Positions 21,970 to 33,344 of a DNA stretch of 64,000 nt are shown here, piece after piece. A program made the position numbers and the translations under genes. Source of the stretch: Peromyscus leucopus (taxonomy: Eukaryota; Chordata; Mammalia; Rodentia; Cricetidae); contig NC_051072.1 of assembly GCF_004664715.2 (NCBI RefSeq), forward strand, positions 31,703,994 through 31,767,993, written 5' to 3'. How positions within the stretch are numbered: the stretch's first letter is position 1; each line of letters starts with the position of its first letter. The notes below the pieces were generated by a model. That model saw only the letters and a program-made list of their open reading frames with translations. It had not been told where the DNA came from and made no database searches.

Positions 21970-22141
21970 ATTATTTATTTATTTTTTTTTTTTGGTTTTT
22001 CGAGACAGGGTTTCTCTGTGTAGCTTTGCGCCTTTCCTGGAACTCACTTGGTAGCCCAGGCTGGCCTTGAACTCACAGAGATCCGCCTGCCTCTGCCTCC
22101 CGAGTGCTGGGATTAAAGGCGTGCGCCACCACCGCCCGGCC
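21970..22141 (-). repeat. B1 SINE, young, full length, antisense
   Basis: Nearly intact: T-run, 'ggtttttcgagacagggttt', 'gtagctttgcgcctttcctg', 'gctgggattaaaggcgtgcg', ending 'ccaccgcccggc'. Approximate duplication 'tgaaatt[a/t]tt' on both sides. The 'gctttgcgcctttcctgg' variant is what I associate with cricetid rodents. Confidence 0.96.
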
Positions 22142-22551
22142 GTGAAATTTTTATTTAACTTTGTCAGTACAAATTATTTCAACTTCAACTCTCCCTCTCC
22201 CCCTTCCCCCCTCTCTCTCTGTGTACAATTGAACACGTTTAACAGTTTCTCACATATTTAATGAGGGGAATCTGAAGACTCCGTAAAAATCCTCTCTTTG
22301 TACCCATTTAGAGTCTTTTCTCTGAGAGACCTCCATTCTAATATAATCCCTTTCACTGTAACCAAGAACTTTCATTTCACCTGGCCCTACTTATGAAATT
22401 CGATCTCAATTTAAAATTTTTACCTCTTTTACCTTCAAGATATTATGTCCTTGCTTCTTGAAAAGTAAGGACTTAACTACAGAAATAAGAATGGCCAAAA
22501 GAGAATAACAGCATATGCAAGCAATGAAAATCTTTAATCAAAGAGCAATAA

Positions 22552-22690
22552 AGCAGGCCTTGGTGGTGCATGACTGTAACCTCAGCACTCAGGAGACAGA
22601 ACCTGGGAAAGTCCTGTGAGTTTCAGATTAACATGGACTACGTAGTAAGTTCCTGGCCAGCCTGAGATACATTGTGACTTTCTCTGTGTG
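22552..22690 (+). repeat. B1 SINE, sense, old
   Basis: 'aggccttggtggtgcatgac', 'aacctcagcactcaggagac' and 'ctggccagcctgagatac'. Confidence 0.75.
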
Positions 22691-22800
22691 TGTGAATACA
22701 TATCTATATCTACACACACACATACACACATGTACGTATCTGTCATCTATAATCTATCATCTATTTATCTACATACATATATACATATAAAATTTACATT
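22691..22800. repeat. AC/ATCT-rich low-complexity sequence
   Basis: Imperfect runs of ACAC, ATCT and ATAC follow the B1 tail. Confidence 0.7.
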
Positions 22801-22900
22801 AAACTAAGCATAATGGGAAATGTCTACAACCCCATTACTTAGAAAAAAGAGGCAGGGGGAGGGGGATCTTGAATGCCACAGCAGCTGGGCTAAATGGAGA

Positions 22901-23699
22901 GAAAATGCCCCCTCAGACTTGCCTACAGGGCAATCAGATAGAGCCAATTCCCAATGTCAAGTTCCCTCGTCCCAGGCGCCTCTAGCTTATTGTCACATTG
23001 ACCAAAGGACTAACTAGTCCACCCAGTCTCAAAACTGATTAGTTAATTTAAATGAAATATCATGCATGTTTAGCAAATAAGGAACGCTCTCAAACTGTAA
23101 GAGATTAATTGAGTTATCAGAGGCTTGCATCTTATAATTCATAAAGCAGCAAGTGGGGCTGAAGAACTGCTGTAAGTAATAAACTACAAGATTTAGTAAG
23201 TAGATCAAGTGTTCAAAGCTGAATCTTGAACCGTTTAATTCACTCAGACCGTCCTTGATCAGGATGGGGTCATAAATACAAGAGAAAGGAAGAATTCTGG
23301 CCTTCAAGCCTGTATGGTTTGACTGATAACACTTTCTTCATGCTCCCTAAAACTCCTCTAAGCAGTGCTTCTTGGAACTTAGAGCAGAAGATGCTCACCA
23401 TAAATAAAGTTTTATTGCCTTCCCTTCTGGATTAGTGAAATAAGATTATGCTGGTATTGGAAAGAGAAGGTGGAAGATCCCATCAGTGCCTTTGAGGAAG
23501 AGGAAGAAGAGCAAAGAAAGAGAAGGCCTGTATTTAGTTTGGAAAAGAGATTGAAAAACATAGCATGCTAGGCATGGTTTGCATCCTAGGCTAACAATGA
23601 TCTGGGGGGAGTATACATACTCCTGATATGTTAGCAGGTAGTATTAGGTAACAGCACTGTGGTCTAAGTCAGTATCTTGGTACTGATTCACACCAACTT
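22901..23699. other. No feature recognised
   Basis: Apparently unique, including a 92-codon antisense ORF (23029-23307) without a recognisable match. Confidence 0.4.
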
Positions 23700-23940
23700 C
23701 TTTTGTCCTGGGGTGAACGTAGGGCCTTACACATATACCAGATGAGCACTACTCATGTAACAATTTTTAAATATTTATTTTATTTACTTATTTCTGTATT
23801 TTTGAGACAGACTCTTACTGAATTGTCCAGCTGGCTTTGAAGTCACTGAGCAGCCTGGCAATCTTTAAACTTACTATCCTCCTGTCTCAGCCTCCTAGGT
23901 ACCTAGGATTGTGAGCCTGCACAATCAAGCCTGGTTCGTA
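23700..23940 (-). repeat. B4-type SINE, antisense
   Basis: An antisense ID-like part ('tggggtgaacgtagggcctt') is followed by TTTA-rich spacer and antisense B1 ('tttttgagacagactctta', 'ctgtctcagcctcctaggta'). Confidence 0.7.
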
Positions 23941-24199
23941 TAATTTTTCCTTAAGTCCCAAGTTCCATCCACATGCTTCGCATAAGCTAATATAACTGTG
24001 CTAAATTCACATGTCTTACTGAAGGTTATATGACAGAGCTTACTTATTCCATTGAACAGAGGAGCTGATGGAAGTAAAAGGAAAAAAAAGGGGTGCTTCA
24101 GAAATGTCTGAAGAAGGAAAAAGGGGAAAAAAGGGGAAAGCAAGTGGTCAATCGAGTCAACATACCGAAGCTAAATGGAAATGTATGGATTTACCCATT

Positions 24200-24300
24200 C
24201 GAGTGGATTTTACTGTTTCCTATTATGATACAATATTGTGCTAGATGTTGGAGACAAAATAGTGGACAAAAAGGTTTGTACTTGTTTAAAGCCTGTAAGT
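24200..24300 (+). mobile_element. Possible L2-type trace, sense
   Basis: 'attgtgctagatgttggaga' followed by 'caaaatagtggacaaaaagg' resembles the common L2 motif around 'tgtgctaggc.ctgggga'. Weak. Confidence 0.35.
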
Positions 24301-24560
24301 GTTGTAGACCACCCGCTTAGTACCATGTGTAAGCACCATGGGGGGCGGGGCAGGAGCAAAGGTTTGCAGGGAAATTGACCAGTGGATTCAACATCTAAGG
24401 TGAGCCCCAAAGACCAGCCCAGGTTACACAGCTAGAGGGAAGAGCGTGTGCAGACACCAGGAAGAAAGAAGAGGAACCCAGAGCACAAAGGGACCAGCAG
24501 GCTCAGGGCTGCTCAGTGATTCAGTGTTGCTGAAGAGGAACGTTAGGGGTAAGGGAGAGG

Positions 24561-24562
<2 letters not shown>

Positions 24563-24608
<46 letters not shown>
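24563..24608. repeat. (GT)n microsatellite
   Basis: About 23 uninterrupted GT units. Confidence 0.97.
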
Positions 24609-24609
<1 letters not shown>

Positions 24610-24694
24610 AGGGTGGGGGTAGTAAAGCAGGAGGAAGGAAGAAGGCTGAAACCAGCTCTTAGGGACCTTGTAGCATATGTTAAAGAGGTTATAC

Positions 24695-24790
24695 CTAGGC
24701 AAGTATGTTGATGTACCCATGTAACCCCGTCCGTGGGAGGCCAAGGCAGGAGAATGACAAGTTTCAGGACAGATTAGGATATGTATATTG
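24695..24790 (+). repeat. B1 fragment, sense, old
   Basis: 'catgtaaccccgtccgtggg' and 'aggccaaggcaggagaatga' are degenerate B1. Confidence 0.55.
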
Positions 24791-24942
24791 GCCAGTTATC
24801 CTCCAAAATAGACAAAGGAAAATAATAACAACAGCAGTAAAAGCTCACACTTTATCACACAAAATGGAAAAAAAAAGTAGTTGAAGCTAAAATTCTGCTA
24901 GGAATTCAGTGAAGCTGTTGTATCTCGATGGGAGGAGGGAAG

Positions 24943-25068
24943 GAGGCCGGGCTGCACACATCTATAATCCCACAATTTGGGAAGCAGAGACAGGAGGATC
25001 ATTGCAAGTTGAGTCTAGCCTGGTCTACATAGCAAGTCCTGTCTCAAAAACAAACAAACAAACATTGG
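24943..25068 (+). repeat. B1 SINE, sense
   Basis: 'ggccgggctgcacacatcta', 'gcctggtctacatagcaagt' and 'cctgtctcaaaaacaaac'. Confidence 0.85.
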
Positions 25069-25631
25069 AACAAATCCAGAAGGGCAGTAAGTTTGGAGAA
25101 GAAAACCAAGATTTCTTTTTTTTTTTTTTAAAGATGTAACATCTAGATATCCTATTATGGTCAAGGCTTTGGTTGATTAATTTATCAGAGGACAGAAAGT
25201 AAAGCAGAAATCAGGATAGAGAACACATATACACATATATTACAAATAGCTTTCCATTGTACAAGGCCCAGACCATGAAACCAGGCCACAGAAAAGAGAA
25301 AGAAAAACAACAAACAAGAGAATTTCACTCTGTGGAGCAGGATGGTAAACAAGACCTGAAAAATGTCAGTCTGGAAAGGAAGTAAAAAGATGTAAATAGG
25401 TTAAAGGCCAGGGAAGCTATTTTTTTCTCTATTTTCAGGAGTTATATGTTTTAAGATATTTAACAAGATGGTAGGATTCACTAGATTTCAAAAATCTAAC
25501 ATGGTTCGTAGTTTAAATTTAAAAGTCATTACACACTTTTTTTCAGCTATTTATGAAGATGTATTTTACTTGTTTGATAACTCTGAAATAGGAAAATATT
25601 TAGCTTTTCTTATCAGATTAAAAAAAAGTAT
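25069..25631. other. No feature recognised
   Basis: AT-rich, with a T-run at 25116-25129. Confidence 0.4.
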
Positions 25632-25789
25632 GCAGCCAGGCAGTGTGGTGCACACCTTTAATCCCAGCATTCGGGAGACAGAGCCAGGCAGATCTCTGTG
25701 AGTTTGAGGCCAGCCTGGTCTACAGAGTGAGCTCCAGGACAGGCACCAAAACTACACAGAGAAACCCTGTCTCAAAAAACAACAACAAA
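25632..25789 (+). repeat. B1 SINE, sense, well preserved
   Basis: Complete B1 from 'gcagccaggcagtgtggtgc' to 'gaaaccctgtctcaaaaaac' with a (CAA)n tail. Confidence 0.95.
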
Positions 25790-25828
25790 GTATGGTATAC
25801 ATCTTCCAAATTTGGACAAAAGTCAAGG

Positions 25829-25945
25829 AAGCCAGTCACAGAGACTCAAACCTACAATACCAGCTCCCGAAAAGCTCTAGTGGGAAGATCAGGACTTCAG
25901 GGCCAGACTGGGCAACTTAGCGAGACCCTTTCTTAAAATGAAAGA
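25829..25945 (+). repeat. B1/PB1 SINE, sense, old
   Basis: 'cctacaataccagctcccga', 'gactgggcaacttagcgaga' and 'ccctttcttaaaatg'. Confidence 0.65.
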
Positions 25946-26162
25946 TGAGCAGTGATGGGTTTTTGAGGACAAGGAAGGTGTGTGGCTTGTGGTATGAGAC
26001 CTAATGGGTTAACCAGAGATTACTTCTGAGCTGTCTTCAGCGTTCTGCTCTCTTGAAGAACTACACAAGTTCATGACTCCTTTGACAAACTGTTGGCATT
26101 GTAATTGTTGAAAACATTACTAAAGAGTCAGTGTTGGCGTTGAGTTCTGAAAAGCTAAGAGG

Positions 26163-26285
26163 GTCTGATTGTGGCATGCAGCTACAGTCCTAGAGTTCAG
26201 AAGGCTGAGACAGGCGGATGGCAAACTGAAGGCCAGCCTGTGCTAAGTAACAAGTGCCTGTTTTAATGAAAAGAAAAGAAAAACA
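26163..26285 (+). repeat. B1 SINE, sense, old
   Basis: 'ctgattgtggcatgcagcta', 'ggctgagacaggcggatggc' and 'ctgaaggccagcctgtgcta'. Confidence 0.7.
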
Positions 26286-27123
26286 GAAGTCAACAAGAAG
26301 CTCTGATCCTAAGACCATTCTATACCCTGCACAAAATGAATTTCGCCAGATGGACGTCACCTAGTGGTGTTCCTTGATCTGCTTCTGGTAGAAGAATGTC
26401 TATTGCTTTGGGTATTTTGTAAACCCTTTACCATTATTATACTTTGAAATCACTTAAAGTTTTAGGGAAAAGAAGACCATTTTAAAAATTGTGATTTTGC
26501 TCAAAACACATCCTTATAAAGTAGATCTTCCTAACAGATCCTCTGAAAGTTGCTTTTCATACGTACTTTTAGTTTATTTTATTTTATTTGTCATTTATTC
26601 CTCCATAAAAATGTGCTGCTATTTACTGTGGACTCAACATTATTTAAAACAAAGAATTAGGGGTTGGCTTCATGGGACCTGTGTTTAGCTCACTGTCCTG
26701 AGATAAAACTGCAGAAGAAAAGTGTAGAAGGTGACTTGGAGAAGGGTGTAACTCAAAAGTTCAGTGTCACAGGGAGATGTAGAAAAACACAAATCATGAT
26801 TTTATGCTCTTTTTGCCTTCTATCTAGTTACATACTATTCAAAATATGCATATAATGCCACTGAAGAGAATACCTGAGACCAAGATCAAATGAAACTGAT
26901 ACAGGGAGAGGGAACTGTGCATGTGTGTTCTAAGACACCCTTAATTTACAAGTACAAATCACATGCATACTGTTACCATGTCTTCTGGGAGGCTTCACTA
27001 AAACATAATATTCACTCATGGTTCTTTGTTTATCGCCTGGGCTCTGTGAAATGAATATATATTTTTCTTTCATGTAAATGACATAATATTGTGATTCATG
27101 ATTTCATATAATTTTCTAGTAGA
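26286..27123. other. No feature recognised
   Basis: AT-rich and apparently unique, without an ORF of note. Confidence 0.4.
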
Positions 27124-27297
27124 TTATGTGTGTGTATAAGTACAGTTGCCCTTGGAACCCAGAAGACAGTGTCTAGTCCTTTGGTGCTGAAGTTATAGGT
27201 TGCTATAATCTGCAAATATGGATGCTGAGAACTGAACTAGGGTCCTCTGCTAGAGTAGTATGTGTATTCTTGACGTCTGTACCATCTCTCCAGCCCC
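27124..27297 (-). repeat. B3 SINE, antisense, old
   Basis: A GT-rich tail side, 'gatgctgagaactgaactag', 'ggtcctctgctagagtagta' and the antisense head 'accatctctccagcccc'. Confidence 0.8.
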
Positions 27298-27464
27298 AGC
27301 AGGTTGTATTTTTAAAGAACCTGACAAGAAACCCCCTTTTAAGGAGCCCAATGCAGGAACAGTGTTTTGCAGGGAAACAGAACCAGTAGGATGTTGTATA
27401 TATAAAGTTACATGCTATAGTGTATGCCACCTCATTAACACACACGTATTTATAAGCAGGTTTG

Positions 27465-27928
27465 TATGGTGATATTTGTGCTGAAATGTGATTTTATTTG
27501 TATGTTAAATAAATAAAGTGTGCCTGGAGATCAGAGGTCATAGCGAGCCAGGAACAGCAGTCAGACAGTGGTAGCCCACACCCTTAATCCCGATCACATG
27601 GCAGGCAGAGTCTCTGTGTGTTCAAGGACACAGCCAAGTGTGGTGAGACAAGTCTTTAATCCCAGTACCAACCATAGAGACCTGGAGGTCTGTATAGACA
27701 GGCAGTGACAAGGAAGTCATGTGATTGGGTTTAGAGCCAATGAGAAGGCAGAACAGGAAAGCAATAATACACAAGTCACACAGGAAGAAGGTCTCTCTCT
27801 TTAGGGGAAGTGACGGCAACGAGGTGGTAAGATAAGGTAGTCGTGACTCTCTGATCTCTTTGGCTATTTACCTCTATATTTGACTCTTTGTTTCTTATTT
27901 ACTAAGACTGTTTAGAATTTTGTCTACA
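27465..27928 (+). mobile_element. Solo LTR, same family as 2250-2709, 464 bp
   Basis: A perfect 6-bp duplication 'ggtttg' (27459-27464; 27929-27934) flanks 'tatggtgatatttg...gtctaca'. It aligns along its whole length with 2250-2709, including the 'gtatgttaaataaataaag' polyadenylation region, the B1-like module and 'ggtctgtatagacaggcagt'. The two integrations are independent since the duplications differ. Confidence 0.9.
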
Positions 27929-27934
27929 GGTTTG

Positions 27935-28689
27935 TTACAAGAAATTGGCTCACATGATGTGTGGTGAATACGGAGGCTGAAAAGTCTCAAGATCTGTAGA
28001 GAAAGGTAATGCACTAAAGAACCAGAGGGCCAATGATGTCATTGAGGCCAAGACTCTTCTTCAAGACTTCAGTTTATTTAAGATGCCCATGAACATTTTG
28101 AAAGGCAGTCTGCTTTCCTCAGTGTCCCAATTTTCATGTTAATGTCATTCCCTAAAACACTCTCCCAGGAACACCAGTAACAATATTTTGCCAAATATCT
28201 GGGCCTCCAGGGTCCTATCAAATTGACATAGACAGTTAGCCAAAACAGTGGTAATTTCCTTCGCTATGTTGAGTTGGCAAATAATGTCATTTAGAGGAGA
28301 GGGAAAAGGTTCACAGCCAAACCAACACACTGGTACATGCTTCATGCATGCCTACTGTGAGACTGTCCCCATAGTCTGGTGATCTAACATTAATCCAAGC
28401 CATGTGTTGTGACATGATATACGTGAGTCGGAGATCAGGATGCATAAGAAGTTACACCTGGCAGTTGAGGAAGGCTTGAATGGGAAGAAGTGAGCAGACA
28501 GGGTGAACAAGAGGAAGGAAAATGTAGATAAGCATAACGTGTTAGGACAGAGCGCTTAGCTTACCTGGACACGGTATGTTCCTAGACCTTGATGGGAAAT
28601 AAGGTTATGTGGGTGGGTGGTAATCAATTCATGAATAGGCTTGAAGCTTTAAGTATTGCTTTACGTTGCCAAAACAGTTGTGACATACA
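27935..28689. other. No feature recognised
   Basis: Apparently unique. Short ORFs only. Confidence 0.4.
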
Positions 28690-28756
28690 TCATATCTTTT
28701 AATCCTTTCAACAGTCTTATGAGGTGAATATTATTGATGCCAATTTAGGAAATGTT
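28690..28756 (+). mobile_element. MIR core fragment, sense
   Basis: 'cttttaatcctttcaacagt' followed by 'cttatgaggtgaatattatt' and 'gatgccaatttaggaaatg' matches the conserved MIR core. Confidence 0.6.
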
Positions 28757-28778
28757 TGCTTTTGTACTCTGTCTTTTA

Positions 28779-28956
28779 AAAATTACTTATTTATATTTTT
28801 AATGTACATTGCTGTTTTACCTGCATATACATCTGTGTAAGCAGATTTTGAAATTACAGAACAATTGTGAGTGGCCATGTGGGTGCTAGGAATTGATCCC
28901 TGGTCCTCTAAAAGAGCAGTTAGTGCTCTTAACCACTGAGCCATGTCTCCAGCCTT
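28779..28956 (-). repeat. B3 SINE, antisense
   Basis: 'ttttacctgcatatacatct', 'catgtgggtgctaggaattg', 'gcagttagtgctcttaacca' and 'ctgagccatgtctccagcc'. Confidence 0.92.
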
Positions 28957-28959
28957 GAT

Positions 28960-29105
28960 TTTGTACTTTTTGAGATAAGATCTCCTTGTTTGGAGTCCAG
29001 TCTAAATTCAAGCTCACTCTGTTATCCAGTCACCTGGATCTCCTGATCATCCCGTCTCACACTCTCAAATGCTTGAATTACAATAGGAGCTACCAGGACT
29101 GACAT
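28960..29105 (-). repeat. B1/PB1 SINE, antisense, old
   Basis: 'ctttttgagataagatctcc', 'aagctcactctgttatccag' and 'tgcttgaattacaatagg'. Confidence 0.6.
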
Positions 29106-29699
29106 CATTGTTGATTATGACACTGATACTCTAAAGGTGTTAAAGCTGTCATTTGGACCCTGCTTCATGGTCCTCTCCCATCCAGGTAGCATTAGGAGAC
29201 CTTTCTGGCTCTAGAGCACAGGACTTTACTACACAAACGGTGCTTTCCAAGTTTTGAATGTGGTTTTCGAGAAAGAACTGCAATGTGTAAAACCTAGGCA
29301 GCTAAGAGGACAGGAGGAACACTTTGCACTTACCCAGCCTTGCAGTCAAATAAAGGAACCAAAGACAATTCTCACAGGTGGTGCCATTTTTAAAGGAAGA
29401 AGGGACAAACTTCCAAGGATAGGGGTGTAACTAATAAGACACAAACACAAACATAAAGAGAAGAGGAAACAGATTCCCACAACGAAACCAAGAACTACAT
29501 TTCATCTCTTGAAGCTTAAATCCAGCTTATGAAAACGCTCAGTTTCCCTTTATTCTTAGATGGTCTTATGATATCTACACATTTAGGAGAAATGGCTTTC
29601 AGAAGCTGGTACTGCTCTCCTAGATTTATACAACCTCGTGCAACATAACAGAGTCAAACAGTTTTAAAATACTCCCTTTCTGTCAGGCTGTTCATGCTC
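29106..29699. other. No feature recognised
   Basis: Apparently unique. Confidence 0.4.
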
Positions 29700-30055
29700 A
29701 CACACCAACACCTGAGACAGGGTCCCTTACAAGAACAGAAGTCCAAGCATTCATGCAGTTCATGAGTCTAGGAAGTCCAAGATGGAGACACCGGCAGATT
29801 TAGGTGTCATGGTCTGGTTTCTGTTTCCAAGATCGGACCTCAAACTTTGTGTCCTCCAAGAACACAGAGGAAGAGTCAGGAAAGTGGCAGCCTCTTTTTA
29901 CAAAGGCATTAGTCCCACCAGTCACAAGGGCAAAATCTTGCAGCCTAGTTCACATCCAAGGACACCACCTCTCCACTACCTTCCTAGGTTACATTCCTAC
30001 ACAGGATGTTGTAGGAACACATTCAACCACAGTGGGGATTACATTCCAAGCGCTT
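29700..30055 (-). mobile_element. Old MaLR (MLT1/MST-like) LTR, antisense (tentative)
   Basis: 'aacacctgagacagggtccc', 'ctaggaagtccaagatggag', 'aaaggcattagtcccaccag' and the run around 'ggggattacattcca' follow the order of an antisense MLT1/MST-class LTR. Diverged, with ends uncertain. Confidence 0.5.
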
Positions 30056-30391
30056 AGCTTTCTTCCACGTCTTTCTCTACCACCAAAGGACATCCTTTAC
30101 AGTATTGTTAAGTGCATCTTTAAGCACTTACAGAGCAATGTTTTGATATAGATTTTTCCCCTCGTTCATTAGAGGCAAAGAAAATTTTAAAAAACCAACA
30201 ACAACAAAGGCTAATCAGGGAATTTATACATCAAAATGAATTGTTAGGCTGCTGCTTCTTTTAAGTTATGTGATAAAAAACAAGCCTTAAACTCATCTGA
30301 CCTCTTTTGTTGGTTTTCTAGTTTGATTCACAGTAGGTCCACATGCTCTTAGGAGGAGACATTGCGTGACTAAATAAAAGAAACTGTAGAA
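30056..30391. other. No feature recognised
   Basis: Nothing supportable was seen. Confidence 0.4.
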
Positions 30392-30515
30392 TGAGGCATG
30401 GTAGCCTATGCTGGTAATCTCAGCGCTGAGGATGAGAGGCAGGCAGCAGGATCATGAACTCCATGCCATTCTGGGTAGCTAAGAGAAAACTTAGCCCAAG
30501 AGAACAAGACAAAGA
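30392..30515 (+). repeat. B1 SINE, sense, old
   Basis: 'atgaggcatggtagcctatg', 'ctggtaatctcagcgctgag' and 'gaactccatgccattctggg'. Confidence 0.7.
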
Positions 30516-30535
30516 CAAAATAAGATTTGGTTCTT

Positions 30536-30738
30536 CTTCTTCTTTCTTTTTTTTTTTTTTTTAAAGATTTATTTATTATGTATACAGTGTTCTGTCTGCA
30601 TGTATCCCCGAAGGCCAGAAGAGGGCGCCAGATCTCATTACAGATGGTTGTGAGCCACCATGGGATTGCTGGGAATTGAACTCAGGACCTCTGGAAGAAC
30701 AGCCAGTGTCCTTAACCTCTGAGCCATCTCTCCAGCCC
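30536..30738 (-). repeat. B2 SINE, antisense, with 14-bp duplication
   Basis: Full B2 with T-tail, 'tttatttattatgtatacag', 'gaactcaggacctctggaag' and antisense head 'gagccatctctccagccc'. The duplication 'aagatttggttctt' (30522-30535; 30739-30752) is perfect. Confidence 0.97.
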
Positions 30739-30779
30739 AAGATTTGGTTCTTATGGATTATTACTTTTTAAATTTTTAT

Positions 30780-31080
30780 TTTATTTCATACGTGTGTGTG
30801 CATGCATGTTCATTCAGGTGCATGTGGGGTGGGGGGAGGTCAGAGGGAAACTTTCTAAAGCTGGTTCTCATCTTCTACCTTGTAAGATGGGTCTCTTGTT
30901 TCTACAGTGGCCTCCAGCCTCACTGGCCTGCCAACATCCTGGTGCTTCTCAGTCCACAGGCTCCACCTCTCATCGCACTGCGGGAGTGCTGGGCATACAG
31001 ATGTAAAAGGCTGTTCTCTGTAGGTTCTGGTCTTCAGACTGTCACGGGTTAGTGCTCTTAACCACGGAGCCTTCTACCCT
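30780..31080 (-). repeat. B4-type SINE, antisense
   Basis: A GT-rich tail, 'ggtggggggaggtcagaggg', an antisense B1-like middle ('gggagtgctgggcatacag') and the antisense ID-like end 'tagtgctcttaaccacggag'. Confidence 0.65.
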
Positions 31081-31359
31081 ATTCCATTCATATGCATTTT
31101 AAAAATAAGTCCAGTCATTCAGGAGACTGTAGTCATCATAAAGAGAGTGGTAAGTTTATACTGGTTAATTCTCTGTTTTGTTTCACTTTGCCCTTTAAAA
31201 ACAGAAATATTTATTCTAGACCTGTTGGAGCTCAAAGAAATCAAATACTCATTCTTTATTATTTCTTTTGTGCACTTTAAAGAAATAGTGGAGAGAGTAC
31301 AAAATAAACAGACTATTGCTTCTATTCTTCAAGAATTCGAAATAATGTTTAAAAACAAC

Positions 31360-31520
31360 CAGAGAGGTTTGAGGCCTATAGCATGGCTCAGTGGATAAAC
31401 GCACTTGTACCAAGTCAGATGGTCTGAGTTTGGTACCAGGACGTAAATGGTGGATAGAGAGAACTGACTCCCTCAAGTTGTCCCTGACTTCCCCACGTGC
31501 CCTGTGGCATGCGAATAACA

Positions 31521-31522
<2 letters not shown>
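31360..31522 (+). repeat. B3-type SINE, sense
   Basis: 'catggctcagtggataaacg', 'gatggtctgagtttggtacc', 'gaactgactccctcaagttg' and 'tgccctgtggcatgcg', leading into CA repeats. Confidence 0.8.

Positions 31523-31562
<40 letters not shown>
31523..31562. repeat. (CA)n microsatellite
   Basis: About 20 CA units at the SINE tail. They seed several false ORFs on both strands, including a 202-codon antisense one. Confidence 0.97.
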
Positions 31563-31564
<2 letters not shown>

Positions 31565-31630
31565 CACATAGATTCACATGTTCATGCTCACACACATATA
31601 AATACATGTAATAATAAAAAATGAGGGTTT

Positions 31631-31690
31631 TGTGGGCTAGAGATATAGATAAGGAGGTAGAGAGTTTGCCTGACACACACCAGGCTCCTT
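31631..31690 (+). repeat. ID-like SINE fragment, sense
   Basis: 'gggctagagatatagataag' followed by 'gagagtttgcctgacacac' resembles the ID tRNA(Ala)-derived head. Confidence 0.55.
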
Positions 31691-31699
31691 GAAGAGCAG

Positions 31700-31811
31700 G
31701 AGGAAAACTGAGGGAGCGCTGAGGACAGGAGGGGAGAGAGGAGGGAAGGAGGGGAAGAGGGGAGACTAAAGGGGAAGAAGGGAGAGAGGAGGAAAGGAGG
31801 AAAAGGAGCTG
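31700..31811. repeat. Polypurine (GGA/GGGA)n tract
   Basis: Over 100 bases of nearly pure purine on the plus strand, made of irregular GGAG, GAGA and GGAA units. Confidence 0.9.
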
Positions 31812-32041
31812 TGTCTTCACTTCAACTTCATGTGAGTAAGAGAGCACAAGTTGGCACTTTCCCGTACTGATGATGTGAGAGCATGGGTGACCTAGAGACA
31901 CACTATCTGCACCGGATATGGGCAGAAAGCTCAATGTCTGGAGCACAGACTTGCTATGGGGAAGGAGTACACAATCCGGGTGAGAGAGAAACAGCTCAAG
32001 TATTAGGAGTGCAGTGGGCCCAGAACCCAAACCCTTTAAAT

Positions 32042-32248
32042 CAGTGCCTTTCAAAACCTGTGAGTCAGGACCCCTCTGGAGGTTCAAACAACGCTTTCCT
32101 AGGGGTCGCCTAAGACCTTCGGAAAACACAGATATTTACATTATGATTCACAACAGTAGCCAAATTAAGTAATTTTATGGTTGGGGGTCCCCACCACATG
32201 AGGAACTGTATTAAAAGGTGGCAGCGTTAGGAAGGTTGAGAACCGCTG
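32042..32248. mobile_element. URR1 hAT-type DNA transposon, ~207 bp
   Basis: The right end 'aggttgagaaccgctg' and the left end starting 'cagtgcctttcaaaacct' form imperfect terminal inverted repeats. Between them lie 'aggggtcgcctaagacc' and 'tttatggttgggggtcccca'. This is the non-autonomous rodent URR1 element (hAT-Charlie group). No transposase is encoded. The 8-bp duplication is degenerate. Confidence 0.85.
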
Positions 32249-33344
32249 TGTTGAATGATTAATAAAGATTCTGAAATGAAACAGCGCGAGAGCATATCAC
32301 AAGGCTTCTGCAAAATCAATATGCTCGCAAAGGGAGCGTGCTCAAATGCCGAGCCTCACACTCTTTCTTGCAGAACAGAGAATTTTGTAGCTAGAACATT
32401 TAGAGAGGGAGATACAGGGGGAAGAGAGAAGAAAAGTGCAAATCACCATTACGCCAAGTGTTTTATTATAAAAATTTAGTTCAGCCTTGGAGTATCTTAT
32501 TTGCTTTTTTATTCAAAGGGGTGAGGGGAAGCAAATAACCACCACCTGCAAATCTGCACACAGATCTTCCTTGATGGTCTGTGCCTCACTGGGTCACATG
32601 TGGAGACCAGGATACAAATTTGTTCTGCCCTTTTTCCAATATATTTCAGAAGCACTATGCTGTTTGGCCTTCATATTTGATTATATATTTAAATGCCTTT
32701 TTTTTTTATTCCTTCAGGAAAAAAAAAAGCCCCACATCGACGTGTGAAAAAGCATCCCTCTTCTCTTTGCGAGCTAAATCTAAAATAGCTCAGGGTGGTA
32801 CTGCCGTCAGCACTCTACCTGTCTCTACACTTATGGGAGAGGCCTCACTTCATGCTTCTTAGGAGACTCTCAGGTCCTCCAACACACCGATTTCCTGTCG
32901 AGATGCTTCAAACGTGACTATGCCACATTTTTGCTTATTTTATCCATAGACTAATGTGACATGGGACATCTCAATAACCAGAAGCAGTATCTGTGCACAG
33001 TAGTGACTCAGTAATGAAGAAAGAAGAACCAAGTAAGAGAATGACAAATGCCTTTTAATTCACCTTTCACCTATTATTTATTAAAACAGTTTGAGCATAT
33101 GGAAAAATAATTTCTTTTTTAATTTTAGGGTTTTTTTTAAATGAAATTAAATCAAGTACTATTTGCCCTGTGATGTACATTTATATAGCAAGAAGTGTGT
33201 GTGTCCAACCAAGGCTCACAATTAACAAAAGGTTTATGTGATGCAGTGTAAAGCTGAGTTAATATTTGATTTTCACTTTGTCTCAGAACTGTCTTGCATG
33301 AAAATCTCTCACTAAGTTTCCATACATGTTTTCTCTTGTATAAT
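32249..33344. other. No feature recognised
   Basis: AT-rich. A 10-A/10-T pairing around 32699-32729 could form a weak hairpin. Two small ORFs (86 and 93 codons) are not convincing. Confidence 0.4.

Noticed and set aside
21970..22141. 7SL RNA-like sequence
   Set aside because: It is a B1 SINE, which descends from 7SL RNA, and is far too short to be a 7SL gene.
31521..32129. 202-codon minus ORF, the longest in the window
   Set aside because: It spans a (CA)n repeat, a pure polypurine tract and part of the URR1 transposon; its composition is Ser/Leu/Pro/Cys-Val biased by those repeats.
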